Assembly: GCF_001279525.1 (NCBI RefSeq)
Contig: NZ_LGDY01000112.1
Coordinates: 51,678 to 115,677 of the forward strand
Source: Nocardia sp. NRRL S-836
GTDB taxonomy: Bacteria > Actinomycetota > Actinomycetes > Mycobacteriales > Pseudonocardiaceae
Length of the DNA stretch: 64,000 nt
Direction: 5' to 3'
Made by a program: the position numbers and the translations under genes. The notes beneath the pieces are model-generated. The model saw only the letters and a list, made by a program, of their open reading frames with translations. It did no database searches and was not told the origin of the DNA. Shown here one piece after another: positions 17,185-26,340 of the stretch; the first letter of the stretch is position 1, and every line of letters starts with the position of its first letter.

Positions 17185-18456
17185 ATGCGCTCTCTGGACC
17201 TGCTGTTCGCGACCGTGCCGATGCCCGGCCACGTCGTTCCGCTGCTGCCCATCGCCCGTGCCCTCGTCTCGCGAGGGCACCGGGTGCGGTGGTGCACCGG
17301 CCGGGTGTTCGAGGAGCGGGTCGTCGCGACGGGTGCGGAGTTCGTGGCGATGGACCCGGCGATCGACCACAACGGCCGCAACGTGTCCGACCTCTTCCCC
17401 GAACGCGCCCGGCTCACGGGCGTCGCCAAGCTGCGCCACGACCTGGTCTCGCTCTTCCTCGACCCCATCCCCGCCCAGGTCGCCGATCTGCGCCGGGCGC
17501 TCGACGCGCAGCCGGCCGACCTGGTCCTGCACGACAGCGCCCATCTCGGGGCGGCGGTGCTGGAGTCGCTCGGCGGCCCGCGCGCGGTCACGGTCGGCGT
17601 GACCCCGATGGTCCTGCCCGCGCCGGACGTGCCGCCGTTCGGTCCGGGTCTGCGGTACCGCTCCGGTTCGCTGGGTCGTCTGCGCAACACGACCGTGCGC
17701 GCGCTGTTGGACAATGGCGTGTTCAAGCCCGTGTACCAGCATCGCGACCGAATCCTGCGGGAACTCGGTGCGCCGCTCGGGCCGCGCGGACTGTCATCCG
17801 TGTCGCCGCACCTGCACCTGCAGAACGGGGTCGCCGGGCTGGAGCACCCGCGCGAGTTCCTGCCGCCGCAGGTGAGGTTCGTGGGCGCGCTGGTCGACCC
17901 GGTGCCGTCGACGCCGCTGCCGTCGTGGTGGGGCCGGATCGCCTCGGTGGGCAAGCCGATCGTGCACGTCACCCAGGGCACGGTCGCCGACACGAACCTC
18001 GGCGAGCTCGTGCGGCCGACCATCCGCGCGCTGTCCGATGAGGACGTCGTGGTGGTGGCGAGCACCGGTTCGCACGACCTCGGCCCGTTGCCCGCCAACG
18101 TGTACACGGCACCGTTCCTGCCGTACGAGCAGCTGTTGCCGTTGACGAAGGTGATGGTGACCAACGGCGGGTTCGGTGGCGTGCAGCTCGCGTTGGCCGA
18201 AGGCGTGCCATTGGTCGTGGCGGGTATGACCGAGGACAAACCGGAGGTGGCGGCACGGGTGGAACGGTCAGGCGCCGGGGTGAACCTGCGGACGTCCACC
18301 CCGTCGGAGAAGGCGATCAGGGCGGCCGTGCAGAAGGTGCTCGGCGGCAGCGCGTTCCGCGGGCGGGCGTGGGAGCTCGCCGCGGAGTACCGCGAGCACG
18401 ACGCCGGTGAGCTGAGCGCCGATCACGTCGAGGCGCTGGTGTGCGTGGCGGCCTGA
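17185..18456 (+). CDS. UGT-type glycosyltransferase (GT1, GT-B fold)
   Basis: A 423-residue GT-B glycosyltransferase. The N-terminus (FATVPMPGHVVPLLPIARAL) is the acceptor domain of macrolide/natural-product UGTs; the C-terminal donor site reads NGGFGGVQLALAEGVPLVV, and VHVTQGT forms the start of the second Rossmann domain. It would transfer an activated sugar to a small molecule or macrolide. The usual donor-loop histidine (HGG) is Asn here, which may change sugar preference. It stands alone, 50 bp after the SsgA-like gene, with no other secondary-metabolite genes nearby. A macrolide-inactivating or detoxifying role is possible. Confidence 0.88.
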   Translation: MRSLDLLFATVPMPGHVVPLLPIARALVSRGHRVRWCTGRVFEERVVATGAEFVAMDPAIDHNGRNVSDLFPERARLTGVAKLRHDLVSLFLDPIPAQVADLRRALDAQPADLVLHDSAHLGAAVLESLGGPRAVTVGVTPMVLPAPDVPPFGPGLRYRSGSLGRLRNTTVRALLDNGVFKPVYQHRDRILRELGAPLGPRGLSSVSPHLHLQNGVAGLEHPREFLPPQVRFVGALVDPVPSTPLPSWWGRIASVGKPIVHVTQGTVADTNLGELVRPTIRALSDEDVVVVASTGSHDLGPLPANVYTAPFLPYEQLLPLTKVMVTNGGFGGVQLALAEGVPLVVAGMTEDKPEVAARVERSGAGVNLRTSTPSEKAIRAAVQKVLGGSAFRGRAWELAAEYREHDAGELSADHVEALVCVAA

Positions 18457-18458
18457 GC

Positions 18459-18477
18459 GGTCCGGTCGCCGCGGACC
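18459..18477. terminator. short hairpin between convergent genes
   Basis: GGTCCG and CGGACC form a 6-bp stem between the stop codons of the glycosyltransferase and the convergent GNAT gene. There is no T-run, so a role in termination is plausible but unproven. Confidence 0.35.
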
Positions 18478-18485
18478 AGCCGGAC

Positions 18486-19046
18486 TCAGAGCCGTAGCCC
18501 CAGCACGAGCTTCTCCTCCGCGGCGATCTGCCGGAACCCGAGGTGCTGCCAGAAGCCGATCGCGTGTGTGTTGTGGCGGCGCACGTGCACGTGGACGCCC
18601 TTCTCAAGGTGTTCGAGCACGGTGCGCACGAGAGCACCGCCGAACCCCTTGCCCTTCGCGCGCGGCAACAGGTTGGCGTGCATGTGCGCCGGGTAGTCGA
18701 TGGCGAGCATCGGGTCGACGCGGGCCGGGTCGTGGACGTGGCGGACGACCCGGTTCGCGCTGGGCTTCATGGGGTAGCGGACGCGCAGGTCGGGCCACCA
18801 GTCGCGGTCCATGCGGTCCTCGAAGGCCACGCTGTCGGCCGTGGCGATGGCATAGCCGCACACGCCGTCGTCGTCCTCCGCCACGAAGGCGAGGTCGGGT
18901 TCGAACGCGACGTACGGGCCGACGTAGGCGTGGCCGAGCAGACGCGGGTCCTCGACCAGGTGGCGCGCGCCCCGGCCGCCGTTGCCGGTGTCGACGCAGA
19001 TGTCGTAGAGCGCGTCGAGGTCGGCGGGCCGGTACGCGCGGATCAC
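18486..19046 (-). CDS. GNAT-family N-acetyltransferase
   Basis: A 186-residue GNAT protein: IRAYRPADLDALYDICVDTG at the start, a central CGYAIA strand, the acetyl-CoA loop RAKGKGFGGALV and the late GFWQHLGFR motif. Resembles acetyltransferases acting on amino sugars, peptides or small amines; substrate unknown. GTG at 19046 overlaps the fxsA stop (GTGA), so the two are coupled. Upstream extensions of the frame are only overlap with fxsA. Confidence 0.87.
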   Translation of the reverse strand: MIRAYRPADLDALYDICVDTGNGGRGARHLVEDPRLLGHAYVGPYVAFEPDLAFVAEDDDGVCGYAIATADSVAFEDRMDRDWWPDLRVRYPMKPSANRVVRHVHDPARVDPMLAIDYPAHMHANLLPRAKGKGFGGALVRTVLEHLEKGVHVHVRRHNTHAIGFWQHLGFRQIAAEEKLVLGLRL

Positions 19047-19507
19047 GGCAGTTGGCGGCGTTCGGTGAGCACGACCGGGTCCGCGTCGACCGTGATGACC
19101 TCGCCCTCGACCACCTGGCCGGGACCGAAGCGGCGCTCGTGCTCGAACTTGAGCGCGGTGGCCTCCGCCTTGCGCGCGATGCGACGGCTCACGAGCCGGC
19201 GCGTGGGCGGGAACAGCAGGAACAGCGCGGCCACGTCGCTGACGAAGCCCGGCACCATGATCAGCGCGCCGGCCGCGGCGATGAGCACGCCGTCGGCCAT
19301 CTCCTGGTGGGGCTGCTGACGCTTGAACACCGACTCGGAGAAGGCCGCCATCGTCTGCGCACCCTGCTTGCGCACCAGGGCGAGACCGATGACGGTGCCG
19401 ACGAGCAGCAACGCGATCATCGCCAGCGGACCGATGGCGTTGCCGACGGCGACCATCACCGCGATCTCGGCGAACATCCCGGCGAGCAGCAAAGCGAAGA
19501 GGGGCAT
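19043..19507 (-). CDS. fxsA: FxsA-family membrane protein
   Basis: A 154-residue FxsA-family protein with at least three hydrophobic segments (MPLFALLLAGMFAEIAVMVAVG, a GPLAMIALLLVGTVIGLALV helix and a VLIAAAGALIMVPGFVSDV loop) and a charged cytoplasmic tail. FxsA was named for relieving phage T7 F-exclusion in E. coli; its function in actinobacteria is unknown. ATG at 19507 gives the family's normal N-terminus; earlier starts at 19522 and 19555 are possible but no better supported. Confidence 0.87.
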   Translation of the reverse strand: MPLFALLLAGMFAEIAVMVAVGNAIGPLAMIALLLVGTVIGLALVRKQGAQTMAAFSESVFKRQQPHQEMADGVLIAAAGALIMVPGFVSDVAALFLLFPPTRRLVSRRIARKAEATALKFEHERRFGPGQVVEGEVITVDADPVVLTERRQLP

Positions 19508-19570
19508 ACCCGCACAACGCACGAACGCCCCCAGATGCTCCCCAGCCGCCTCCACCAGCGCTGGAGCCGA

Positions 19571-19615
19571 AATATTTACGGCAGCCTAGCGGTGTGACAG
19601 GATATCTTTACGCGA
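19571..19615 (+). promoter_or_regulatory. kamA promoter region with repeated ATAT-TTACG motif
   Basis: Two related elements, AATATTTACGGC (19571-19582) and GATATCTTTACGCGA (19601-19615), lie 22-66 bp before the kamA ATG. The second resembles the string upstream of kdd. They may be operator half-sites or overlap the promoter. Confidence 0.5.
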
Positions 19616-19636
19616 CCTCGACGCTGAGGAGTACGG

Positions 19637-21025
19637 ATGACTGCGCTGCACGACGCCCCCACGGCGCTGGAGCGGCTTGACCGCCAGCCGTACACGTACG
19701 TCCGCCGCGAGCTGGTCGAACCCGACTGGCGCCGCTTCCCCGGCTGGGCGCACGTGACCGAGGCGCAGTGGCGCGACGCCCAGTGGCAGCGCGTGAACTG
19801 CGTGAAGAACGTGAAGCAGCTCCGCAAGGTCGCGGGCGACCTGCTCACCGAGAGGTTCTACGACGACCTCGCGAAGGACATGGACGCCTTCGCGACGATG
19901 TCGATGCTGATCCCGCCGCAGATGTTCAACACGATGGCGGTGGACGCGGACCTCTCCCCCGACGCCTTCACCGAGGCGTTCCTCGCCGACCCGGTCCGCC
20001 GCTACATGCTGCCGGTGTCCTCCGACCGCGACCCCCGCTGGCCGTCGCACCCGCACTCCCAGCGCGACTCGCTGCACGAGGCCGAGATGTGGGTCGTCGA
20101 GGGTCTGACCCACCGCTACCCCACCAAGGTGCTGGCCGAGATGGTCTCCACCTGCCCGCAGTACTGCGGGCATTGCACCCGCATGGACCTGGTCGGCAAC
20201 TCGACCCCGCTGATCGACAAGCACAAGCTGTCGCTCAAGCCCGTCGACCGCCAGGACCAGATGATCGACTACCTGAAGAAGACCCCCGGCGTCCGCGACG
20301 TCGTGGTCTCCGGCGGCGACGTGGCCAACGTCCCGTGGCCCCAGCTCGAGTCGTTCCTGATGCGCCTGCTGGACATCGAGACCGTCCGTGACGTCCGCCT
20401 GGCCACCAAGGCACTGGCCGGCCTCCCCCAGCACTGGCTCCAGCCCCGCGTCGTCGAGGGCCTGGAACGCGTCGCCCGCACCGCCTCCCGCCGCGGCGTG
20501 AACCTCGCCATCCACACCCACGTCAACCACGCGCAGTCCGTGACACCCCTCGTCGCCGAGGCCGCGCGGACGGCCCTCGAGGTCGGCGTGCGGGACGTGC
20601 GCAACCAGGGCGTGCTGATGAAGGGCGTCAACGCGACGCCGGCCGACCTGCTCGACCTCTGCTTCGCCCTACAAGGGGAAGCGAACATCCTGCCGTACTA
20701 CTTCTACATGTGCGACATGATCCCCAACGCCGAGCACTGGCGGGTGTCGGTGTGGGAGGCGCAGGAGCTGCAGCACGCGATCATGGGCTACCTGCCGGGG
20801 TATGCGACGCCGCGGATCGTGTGCGACGTGCCGTACGTCGGCAAGCGGTGGGTCAACCAGCTCGCCGAATACGACCGTGAGCTGGGCATTTCGTACTGGA
20901 CCAAGAACTACCGGACCGGGATCGAGCTCGAAGACCCCGAAGCACTCGACCGCCGCTACCCCTACTACGACCCGATCTCCACGCTCGGCGAGACCGGCCA
21001 GAAGTGGTGGTCCGACCAGGCCTGA
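19637..21025 (+). CDS. kamA: lysine 2,3-aminomutase (radical SAM)
   Basis: A 462-residue radical-SAM aminomutase. The iron-sulfur cluster motif CPQYCGHC (Cys173, Cys177, Cys180; CxxxCxxC) is followed by VVVSGGDVANV. The PLP lysine is probably Lys403 in DVPYVGKRWV, where clostridial enzymes have a glycine-rich PGGGGK loop, so this belongs to a divergent actinobacterial branch. It converts L-lysine to L-beta-lysine, the entry step for KamDE. The ATG follows GAGGAG. It stands alone on the plus strand, 6 kb from the other lysine genes. Glutamate 2,3-aminomutase or another member of the family cannot be fully excluded, but context favours lysine. Confidence 0.9.
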   Translation: MTALHDAPTALERLDRQPYTYVRRELVEPDWRRFPGWAHVTEAQWRDAQWQRVNCVKNVKQLRKVAGDLLTERFYDDLAKDMDAFATMSMLIPPQMFNTMAVDADLSPDAFTEAFLADPVRRYMLPVSSDRDPRWPSHPHSQRDSLHEAEMWVVEGLTHRYPTKVLAEMVSTCPQYCGHCTRMDLVGNSTPLIDKHKLSLKPVDRQDQMIDYLKKTPGVRDVVVSGGDVANVPWPQLESFLMRLLDIETVRDVRLATKALAGLPQHWLQPRVVEGLERVARTASRRGVNLAIHTHVNHAQSVTPLVAEAARTALEVGVRDVRNQGVLMKGVNATPADLLDLCFALQGEANILPYYFYMCDMIPNAEHWRVSVWEAQELQHAIMGYLPGYATPRIVCDVPYVGKRWVNQLAEYDRELGISYWTKNYRTGIELEDPEALDRRYPYYDPISTLGETGQKWWSDQA

Positions 21026-21033
21026 CGGGTCAC

Positions 21034-21074
21034 GATGGGGCCGTTTTCGGGACATCCCCGAAGACGGCCCCATC
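21034..21074 (+). terminator. strong terminator after kamA
   Basis: A long inverted repeat, GATGGGGCCGTTTTCGGG paired with CCCGAAGACGGCCCCATC around a 5-nt loop (one G-U wobble in 18 pairs), starts 9 bp past the kamA stop and is followed by GTTTT. It marks the edge between the compact chromosomal region and the accessory region. Confidence 0.85.
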
Positions 21075-21959
21075 GCCACGTTTTGCCTGTTCAGACTCAT
21101 TGTGACTCGTTAAGCCTCGACGACAAGGGGCCCAGAAGGGGCCCAGAAAGTCCAAAATAGACGGTCTTCACAGTCCACAGCGGACACACTTGGTCCGTCA
21201 ATGGTCTAGTACGCGGTGACGCCTCTCCTACCGTCAGGCAGACGCAGTCCCCTGCGACAGCGATCCCTCCACGCGGAGCAGTCAAGTCGCCAAGCCCAGC
21301 GACATCCGACTCGTGTTTGTGGCTGCTGTCCGCACACCACTCGCGCTCCGGAATGCTTCGATTTGGCGGCTCACTTCGAGTCAGGCCGGAGAGCGCGGCA
21401 CGCCGATCTGTTGAACCTTCCGTCGGAATTCCTGGACGCGTGCGACGATCGCCCTCCGTTCACACCGCTGAGCCGCAGTGGCTGGCGCAGTGGCTGGCGC
21501 TGGCGCTGGCGCTGGCGCTGGCGATAGGATGACTGAGCGAATGGCTGGCGTAGATCTACTTCGCCCGAACAGGGAAGGCGCAGCCGACAGGCGGACATCC
21601 TTGACACCGGCGTCGTTCTTGAGCCACGCGACTTCCCGAAAGGTCCCGTCGTTCGCAGCGGGCAGCACGAAGATCTGTTGTGCGGCGGTGACGAGGCGGG
21701 TGAACTGCTCTTAGTACGACAATTCCAACACCGAAACCCGGGACAGATCCCGTGTTCATCTGAACACAGGAAGTCATGGCGGGGAGATTAGCAGTAACAG
21801 CGAGCTACTACACAACACGGGATACGTCACGCGTCCGGCCCCAGGCTCACGTTCTAGATCGAGGCTGCGCTGGCAGGCCCCCGCCACCAGGCGACGTCAC
21901 CACCTAGCATGAATGCGGCTTATCCAGCCGGATGGGTAGGAGCTACAGATGTGCCGAAC
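21075..21959. other. 885-bp stretch without convincing gene
   Basis: Only short overlapping frames on both strands with no recognisable domain. It contains a short hexamer tandem repeat (21494-21523). A minus-strand frame ending at 21381 contains LPAANDGTFREVAWLKNDAG, which looks protein-like and may be a gene remnant, but nothing around it supports an intact gene. Confidence 0.5.
21494..21523. repeat. CTGGCG tandem repeat, 5 copies
   Basis: Five perfect copies of CTGGCG, with further imperfect GTGGCTGGCG units just upstream (from about 21478). The number of copies is a candidate for length variation between strains. No gene function attached. Confidence 0.85.
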
Positions 21960-22170
21960 GGCGCCCATCTGTTTACTTCGGATCCGAGTTACACAGCGCC
22001 CGCTCGTCGAGGTCCGCAGCCTCGGCCCCGAGGATGTCGAGCGGCGCCCGCCGCGCGATAACACCTTGAGCACGCGTCCCGCCCACCCGTCGTAGGCGAC
22101 CTGGGCGAGCTGCTTGATCCCGTCCGAGTCCTGCATCATCGCCCGCAACAGCGTGTTCGGCTCCCGATTG
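21960..22170 (-). pseudogene. possible gene remnant of unknown function
   Basis: A minus-strand frame preceded by TGA reads NREPNTLLRAMMQDSDGIKQ then LAQVAYDGWAGRVLKVLSRG before losing protein-like character. The opening resembles the N-terminus of actinobacterial XRE-type regulators (REPNTxLR). Probably the broken front end of such a gene next to a decayed transposase. Low certainty. Confidence 0.3.
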
Positions 22171-22239
22171 TCCTTTCACCGCGAGCAGCCGTCCGCTTGG
22201 TGCCAAAGCCGAGCGTGTGAGCGGGTGCGGATCCTGCGT

Positions 22240-22740
22240 TCGACATCCGCCCGTTGCGCTGGCCGGGGTGGGGTCATTAGTCCTTGGCCAGGTGCAGTTT
22301 CTCCGATTCGGTCCGACATCGCTCACTACATCCGCTTCGGCTCGGCCGACACCACCTTGCAACGGCTGGTGGGCGTTGCGGGAGCGCGGTGGGCAGTCGA
22401 GGAGTGCTTCCTGACGCGAAGAACGAGACCGGGCTGGACCACTACCAGGTACGTGGCTACAAGGCGTGGTATCGACGCATCACACTGTCCATGACTGCAC
22501 TTGGCTTTGGTGATCACCCGCGAGATCACAAAAAAAAAGGGGGGCCCGCATTCGGCGCCGCCACGCGCTGATCTCTTTGTCGGTTAACGAGATCCGCAGA
22601 CTCTGGAACCAGATCGTCATCCGCTTCGCCTACACTGCGGACCACGTCCTGCATTGGTCGACCTGCCGACGAGCAAGCCAAACCCGCGCCAGCATTAGCC
22701 ACCATGGTAAGCACGGACATCACGATCTGTCGTTGTCGTA
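22240..22740 (+). pseudogene. decayed IS701-family transposase, C-terminal part
   Basis: Pieces of an IS701-type transposase C-terminus appear in order but in different frames: SDIAHYIRFGSADTTLQRLV and VAGARWAVEECF (about 22309-22410), then AKNETGLDHYQVRGYKAWYR and ITLSMTALGFG (about 22418-22510), then LISLSVNEIRRLWNQIVIR (from about 22571) and LHWSTCRRASQTRAS (about 22650-22695). The end of the DDE domain and the usual tail are recognisable; the front is missing. Frameshifts, including one before an A9-G6 homopolymer at 22530-22545, make it inactive. Confidence 0.75.
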
Positions 22741-25700
22741 CTAACACCAGGACGGACTCGATGCACGACCTTCATCACCGTCGAACCTGACCGCTTCCTC
22801 GTTGGCCTCCAACGCCTCTTGGTGCCGCCCCAGCTTCGTCAGGATGACTCCGAGGCTGTTCAGCGAATCAGCGAGGTCGGCGCGGTAGCGGCTCGGCTCC
22901 CTCTCGGCCAGCCGCCGGCAGATCATGACCGCTTCCTCGAAGGCGCCCAACGCCTCCTCGCGCCGCCCCAACTCAGCCAGACTGACCCCAAGACGCTTCA
23001 AGAACTGGGCGAGGTCGGAAAGGTAACGGCTCGGCTCCATCTCAGCCAGCCGCCGGCAGATCATGACCGCTTCCTCGAAGGCGCCCAACGCCTCCCTGCG
23101 CCGCCCAAACTCAGCCAAGGTGCCTGCCCAAACTCAGCCAAGGTGCCTCCGAGGCGGTTCAAGGACTGGGCGAGGCCGGGAAGGTAGCGGCTCGGCTCCA
23201 TCTCAGCCAGCCGCCGGCGGATCATGACCGCTTCCTCAAAGGCGCCTAACGCCTCCTCGCGTTGCCCCAGCTCAGCGAAGGTGACCCCGAGGCTGTTCAG
23301 CGAATCAGCGACGTCGGGAAGGAGGTGGCGTCTAGCCTCCCTCTCAGCCAGCCGCCGGAGAATCATGACCGCTTCCTCGAAGGCGCCCAACGCCTCCTCG
23401 TGCCGACCCAACTCCTGCAAACTTGTCCCGAGCTTCTGCGTATGATCGGCAGCCTGCTGAAGACGTCCGGCGCTCAGGAGGTCAGCTATGAGCGTACGCA
23501 GCACCAGCGGATACAGCGGTGGACTGGCGATCTTGACGGAAAGCTCGATGTGCCGCCCGAAACCGACGCCACCGCTGCCATCGCTCGCCTCGATCGCGAG
23601 CGGCTTAACCGGACCGAAGTGCAGCACGGTTCGTGCGTCGAGCTCCTCGATGAGTTCGCGAGAAGTGACAATCATCGTGCTGCGCTCGCCAAGGGCGGCC
23701 AAGAACTGAGCCGTGGACCGCACGTCTAACGACTCGTTCAGTCCGTCCACCACGATGACCGGTGGCGTGCCCTTCGCGTCCGCGAGGACATCTGCCAGGT
23801 GTAGCAATGCGTCGGCGGCGGTACCGCTGCGCACTGTCCAGGATCGCTCAAGGATCTGCTCTCCGATGCTCTCGGCGATGTCGTCAACGCTCATGCCGGC
23901 AACGGAAAGGTTGGCGTCAATGGATCTCACGCTAAGATTGATGTTTGACGACAGACGAGCCGACTCAAGCATCGACGCACGCTCGCTTGGATTCGACATT
24001 CTCACGAGATAGCCGACTGCCATCGTTTTGCCGACTGCTGGTGGGCCGATGACCGCGTGCACCCCACACTCACCCGAGCGCACCCACTCAACCAAGTTGT
24101 CGATGTTTGGGAGGTCGGGCAGCAGCGAAGACACGCCCCGAGCCGCCTCCAGCAGATGATCGTCGACACGCGGCGTTCTGCGAAAACCCCGCAGCGGGTT
24201 CGGCAGCATCGGCTGCGGCACTCCGTACTGGTGGACCGTAAGTTCGCCGCCATGTGAGGGCTGAAGTGCGGCGATGAATTGGGCACCGTCTACTTCGACG
24301 TCACTCCACAGCCACCAAAGACGGTTCTCGTCGCCATCTGGTCCTTGAGTGAGCAGTGCGCTGACGCTGCGGCCGAATTCTCCGGCCGCAGCCTTCTCGG
24401 AAACGATCAGTTCCCGGGACTTGACCACTCCGACCCACTCGGTGTTGCCCCGAAGCTTGGGCCAGCGGTCCGGTTCGACCTTCGGACCGCTGTGCAACAT
24501 GTAGTAGTCGATGTCTAGCAGGAGAAGGATCTGACGCGCGCCCGACGCGATACCGGCCTTCACTAGCTCTTCCACGCGGACGTAGGCGTGATCCGCCGTC
24601 TCCAGCATCAGCAGGTCAACGCCGTCTGTCCAGTGTCCGCTCCAGGCGATGACGAGAGGACCGTCAAGAGACGTTTCTGCCAGTCCTCCAAGTGCCTCTA
24701 GCACCTCTCTCTTGGTGAGGTCGGCGTGCGTAGTGTGACTGAAATCGGGTAGCAGGTTCGCGAGCATGGGGACGAACGGCCTGTTGTTGAAGCTGACTCC
24801 GAACAACGCACCTCGCGTTTGCAGAGGCGTGAGCGGCAGCTCATGCGGTTGGGCCGCAGGGCCCTCATACGCACCCTTGAGGTGAGCGTAGGGCCGCAGC
24901 CGGTCTGGAAGGAGGTACTCTCCCCCTTCCCGGATTACCAAGCCGGCGACCTGCCCGGCGGGCGACGCCCGTTCGTCGTCGAGGAAGCTGGTCAGCACCT
25001 CGGCGGTGTCCCACTCGTCCTTCTTGGACAGGTGTTCGCGCAGCTCTCCAGCGACGCCCTCGCGGAACTTGAGGGTCAGCTCCGTTAGATCGGCGCCGCG
25101 GACCTCTATGAACAGGCCGCTGACGACGACTTCCGCCAGGTCCGACAACTCGGCGTCCGGCACCAATTCACGTTGGATCAACCGCAGTAGCCGCAGCGGA
25201 AACTGGTCGTTCACGGAGGAGAGAACAGCGGTCCGCCATGCGAGCGGCGAGGCGCTAAGGCGGAAGGAGTGCACGCGGTCGTCCGGGCTCCACTCGTCGT
25301 CGTCCTCCGCTGTCAGACGGCCCGACGACGGCAACAACACTCCTTCGCACCCAGCGCTGTCCATGCTCATCAGAACACCCGCCCACTGGGCGATCGACTT
25401 GGGCGACAGACGCACGACAGGCAGCGGTAGCCACTGCTCACCTGGCGCGACGAGAACCAGCAATGGCGGCAGAGTGTGTCGCAGGGACGGGTTTGACGCA
25501 CCGGGGCGTCCGGCGTGTAGACGTGCCGCTGGGTGGTCAAGTCCTGTGCGGCGCCAGAGCTTCGGGGGCAACGGGTTGACGAGCGCGGTGGGGGTGGAGC
25601 TAGCCCAGGTGCACATCATTTGCCACATTGCGTCATCCCGCCAGCCGCCGGCGATGCAGTCCGATACGACGATGACGAGCCTACGTTCCTGCGGGTCGCG

Positions 25701-26336
25701 CAGCCGCTTCGACGGCACCACAACGCCGTCGATGGTGCGCAGCTCGCAGGAATCCGGGTCGAGATACCACTGTTCGATGGTCCGGAAAGCGCCGGTCTGT
25801 CGAAGCAGCGACCTGGTTTCCGCGATCACGTCCTCCCACAGGGACATCGACACGGACCTGTCGACCACTAGATCAACGCTGAACCAGCGTTCACGCACGG
25901 GTGTCAGGACAGGCGTGAGCGTGCCGGTCTCGGCGTACCGCTCGATCGTTGCGTCGACCTCCAGTTCGTGCTGCGCTGGATTGCGGAAGCGAGTCCTGAA
26001 GGGTCGCAGAGCTCTCGCCAGCTCCAGCGCCTGCGGCAGACCACGTCCAGTGGATGCGAACGTCTTCACGGCGTGCCGCTGCCCTGTCGTCTCCTCGGTC
26101 AGGGCATGCAGACCTGTCTGATCATCATCGGAAGTGTGTGGGGGTGCCTCTTCCTTGACCTGTGGTGGTGGTTTCTCGTTCGTCTCGCTCTGCCGCGACG
26201 ACGGTGCCGTTGGCGTTGAGATCATCCCTGAGGACTCGACGTCCATGTGCCGCAACAACCAGAGCGCATCGGCGATCGACGTCGCGTCCACGTCGAATGC
26301 GGCGTCGCCGAGAGATTGGATCAGGCGCTTGAGCAC
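22741..26336 (-). pseudogene. vWA / caspase-like / P-loop / TPR conflict-system protein, frameshifted near 3' end
   Basis: From GTG 26336 a frame of 1,091 residues runs to 23061; the TPR tail continues in another frame to 22741. An exact 23-bp tandem duplication (23103-23148) causes the shift; removing one copy joins the frames into about 1,190 residues. Order: SAV_2336-like N-terminus; vWA domain with MIDAS DRSVS (159-163); beta/alpha domain near 500-660 resembling a caspase-like fold, with His568 (SGHW) but LLLLDIDYY where the catalytic Cys is expected; P-loop GPPAVGKT (764-771) with Walker B VIVVDGLNE; about six TPR units from residue 960. It starts 4 bp after the MoxR stop and is last in its operon. 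Likely the sensor/adaptor of a vWA-MoxR-VMAP ternary system. The 1,091-aa form may still be made. Confidence 0.75.
23103..23148. repeat. exact 23-bp tandem duplication causing frameshift
   Basis: Bases 23103-23125 are repeated without change at 23126-23148, inside a TPR unit of the vWA/TPR gene. As 23 is not a multiple of 3, the reading frame is lost; deleting one copy restores LGGTLAEFGRRREALGAFEE. Such direct repeats can arise and revert by slippage, so this could be a phase switch, recent damage or an assembly artefact. Confidence 0.95.
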
Positions 26337-26340
26337 GGCG

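Noticed and set aside
21316..21540. Proline-alanine repeat protein encoded by the hexamer repeat
   Set aside because: Frames through the repeat on both strands lack a start site and a globular part; the repeat is better listed as DNA repeat only.
24450..24680. Active caspase call
   Set aside because: The expected catalytic cysteine is not at the right place, so only a caspase-like fold is suggested.
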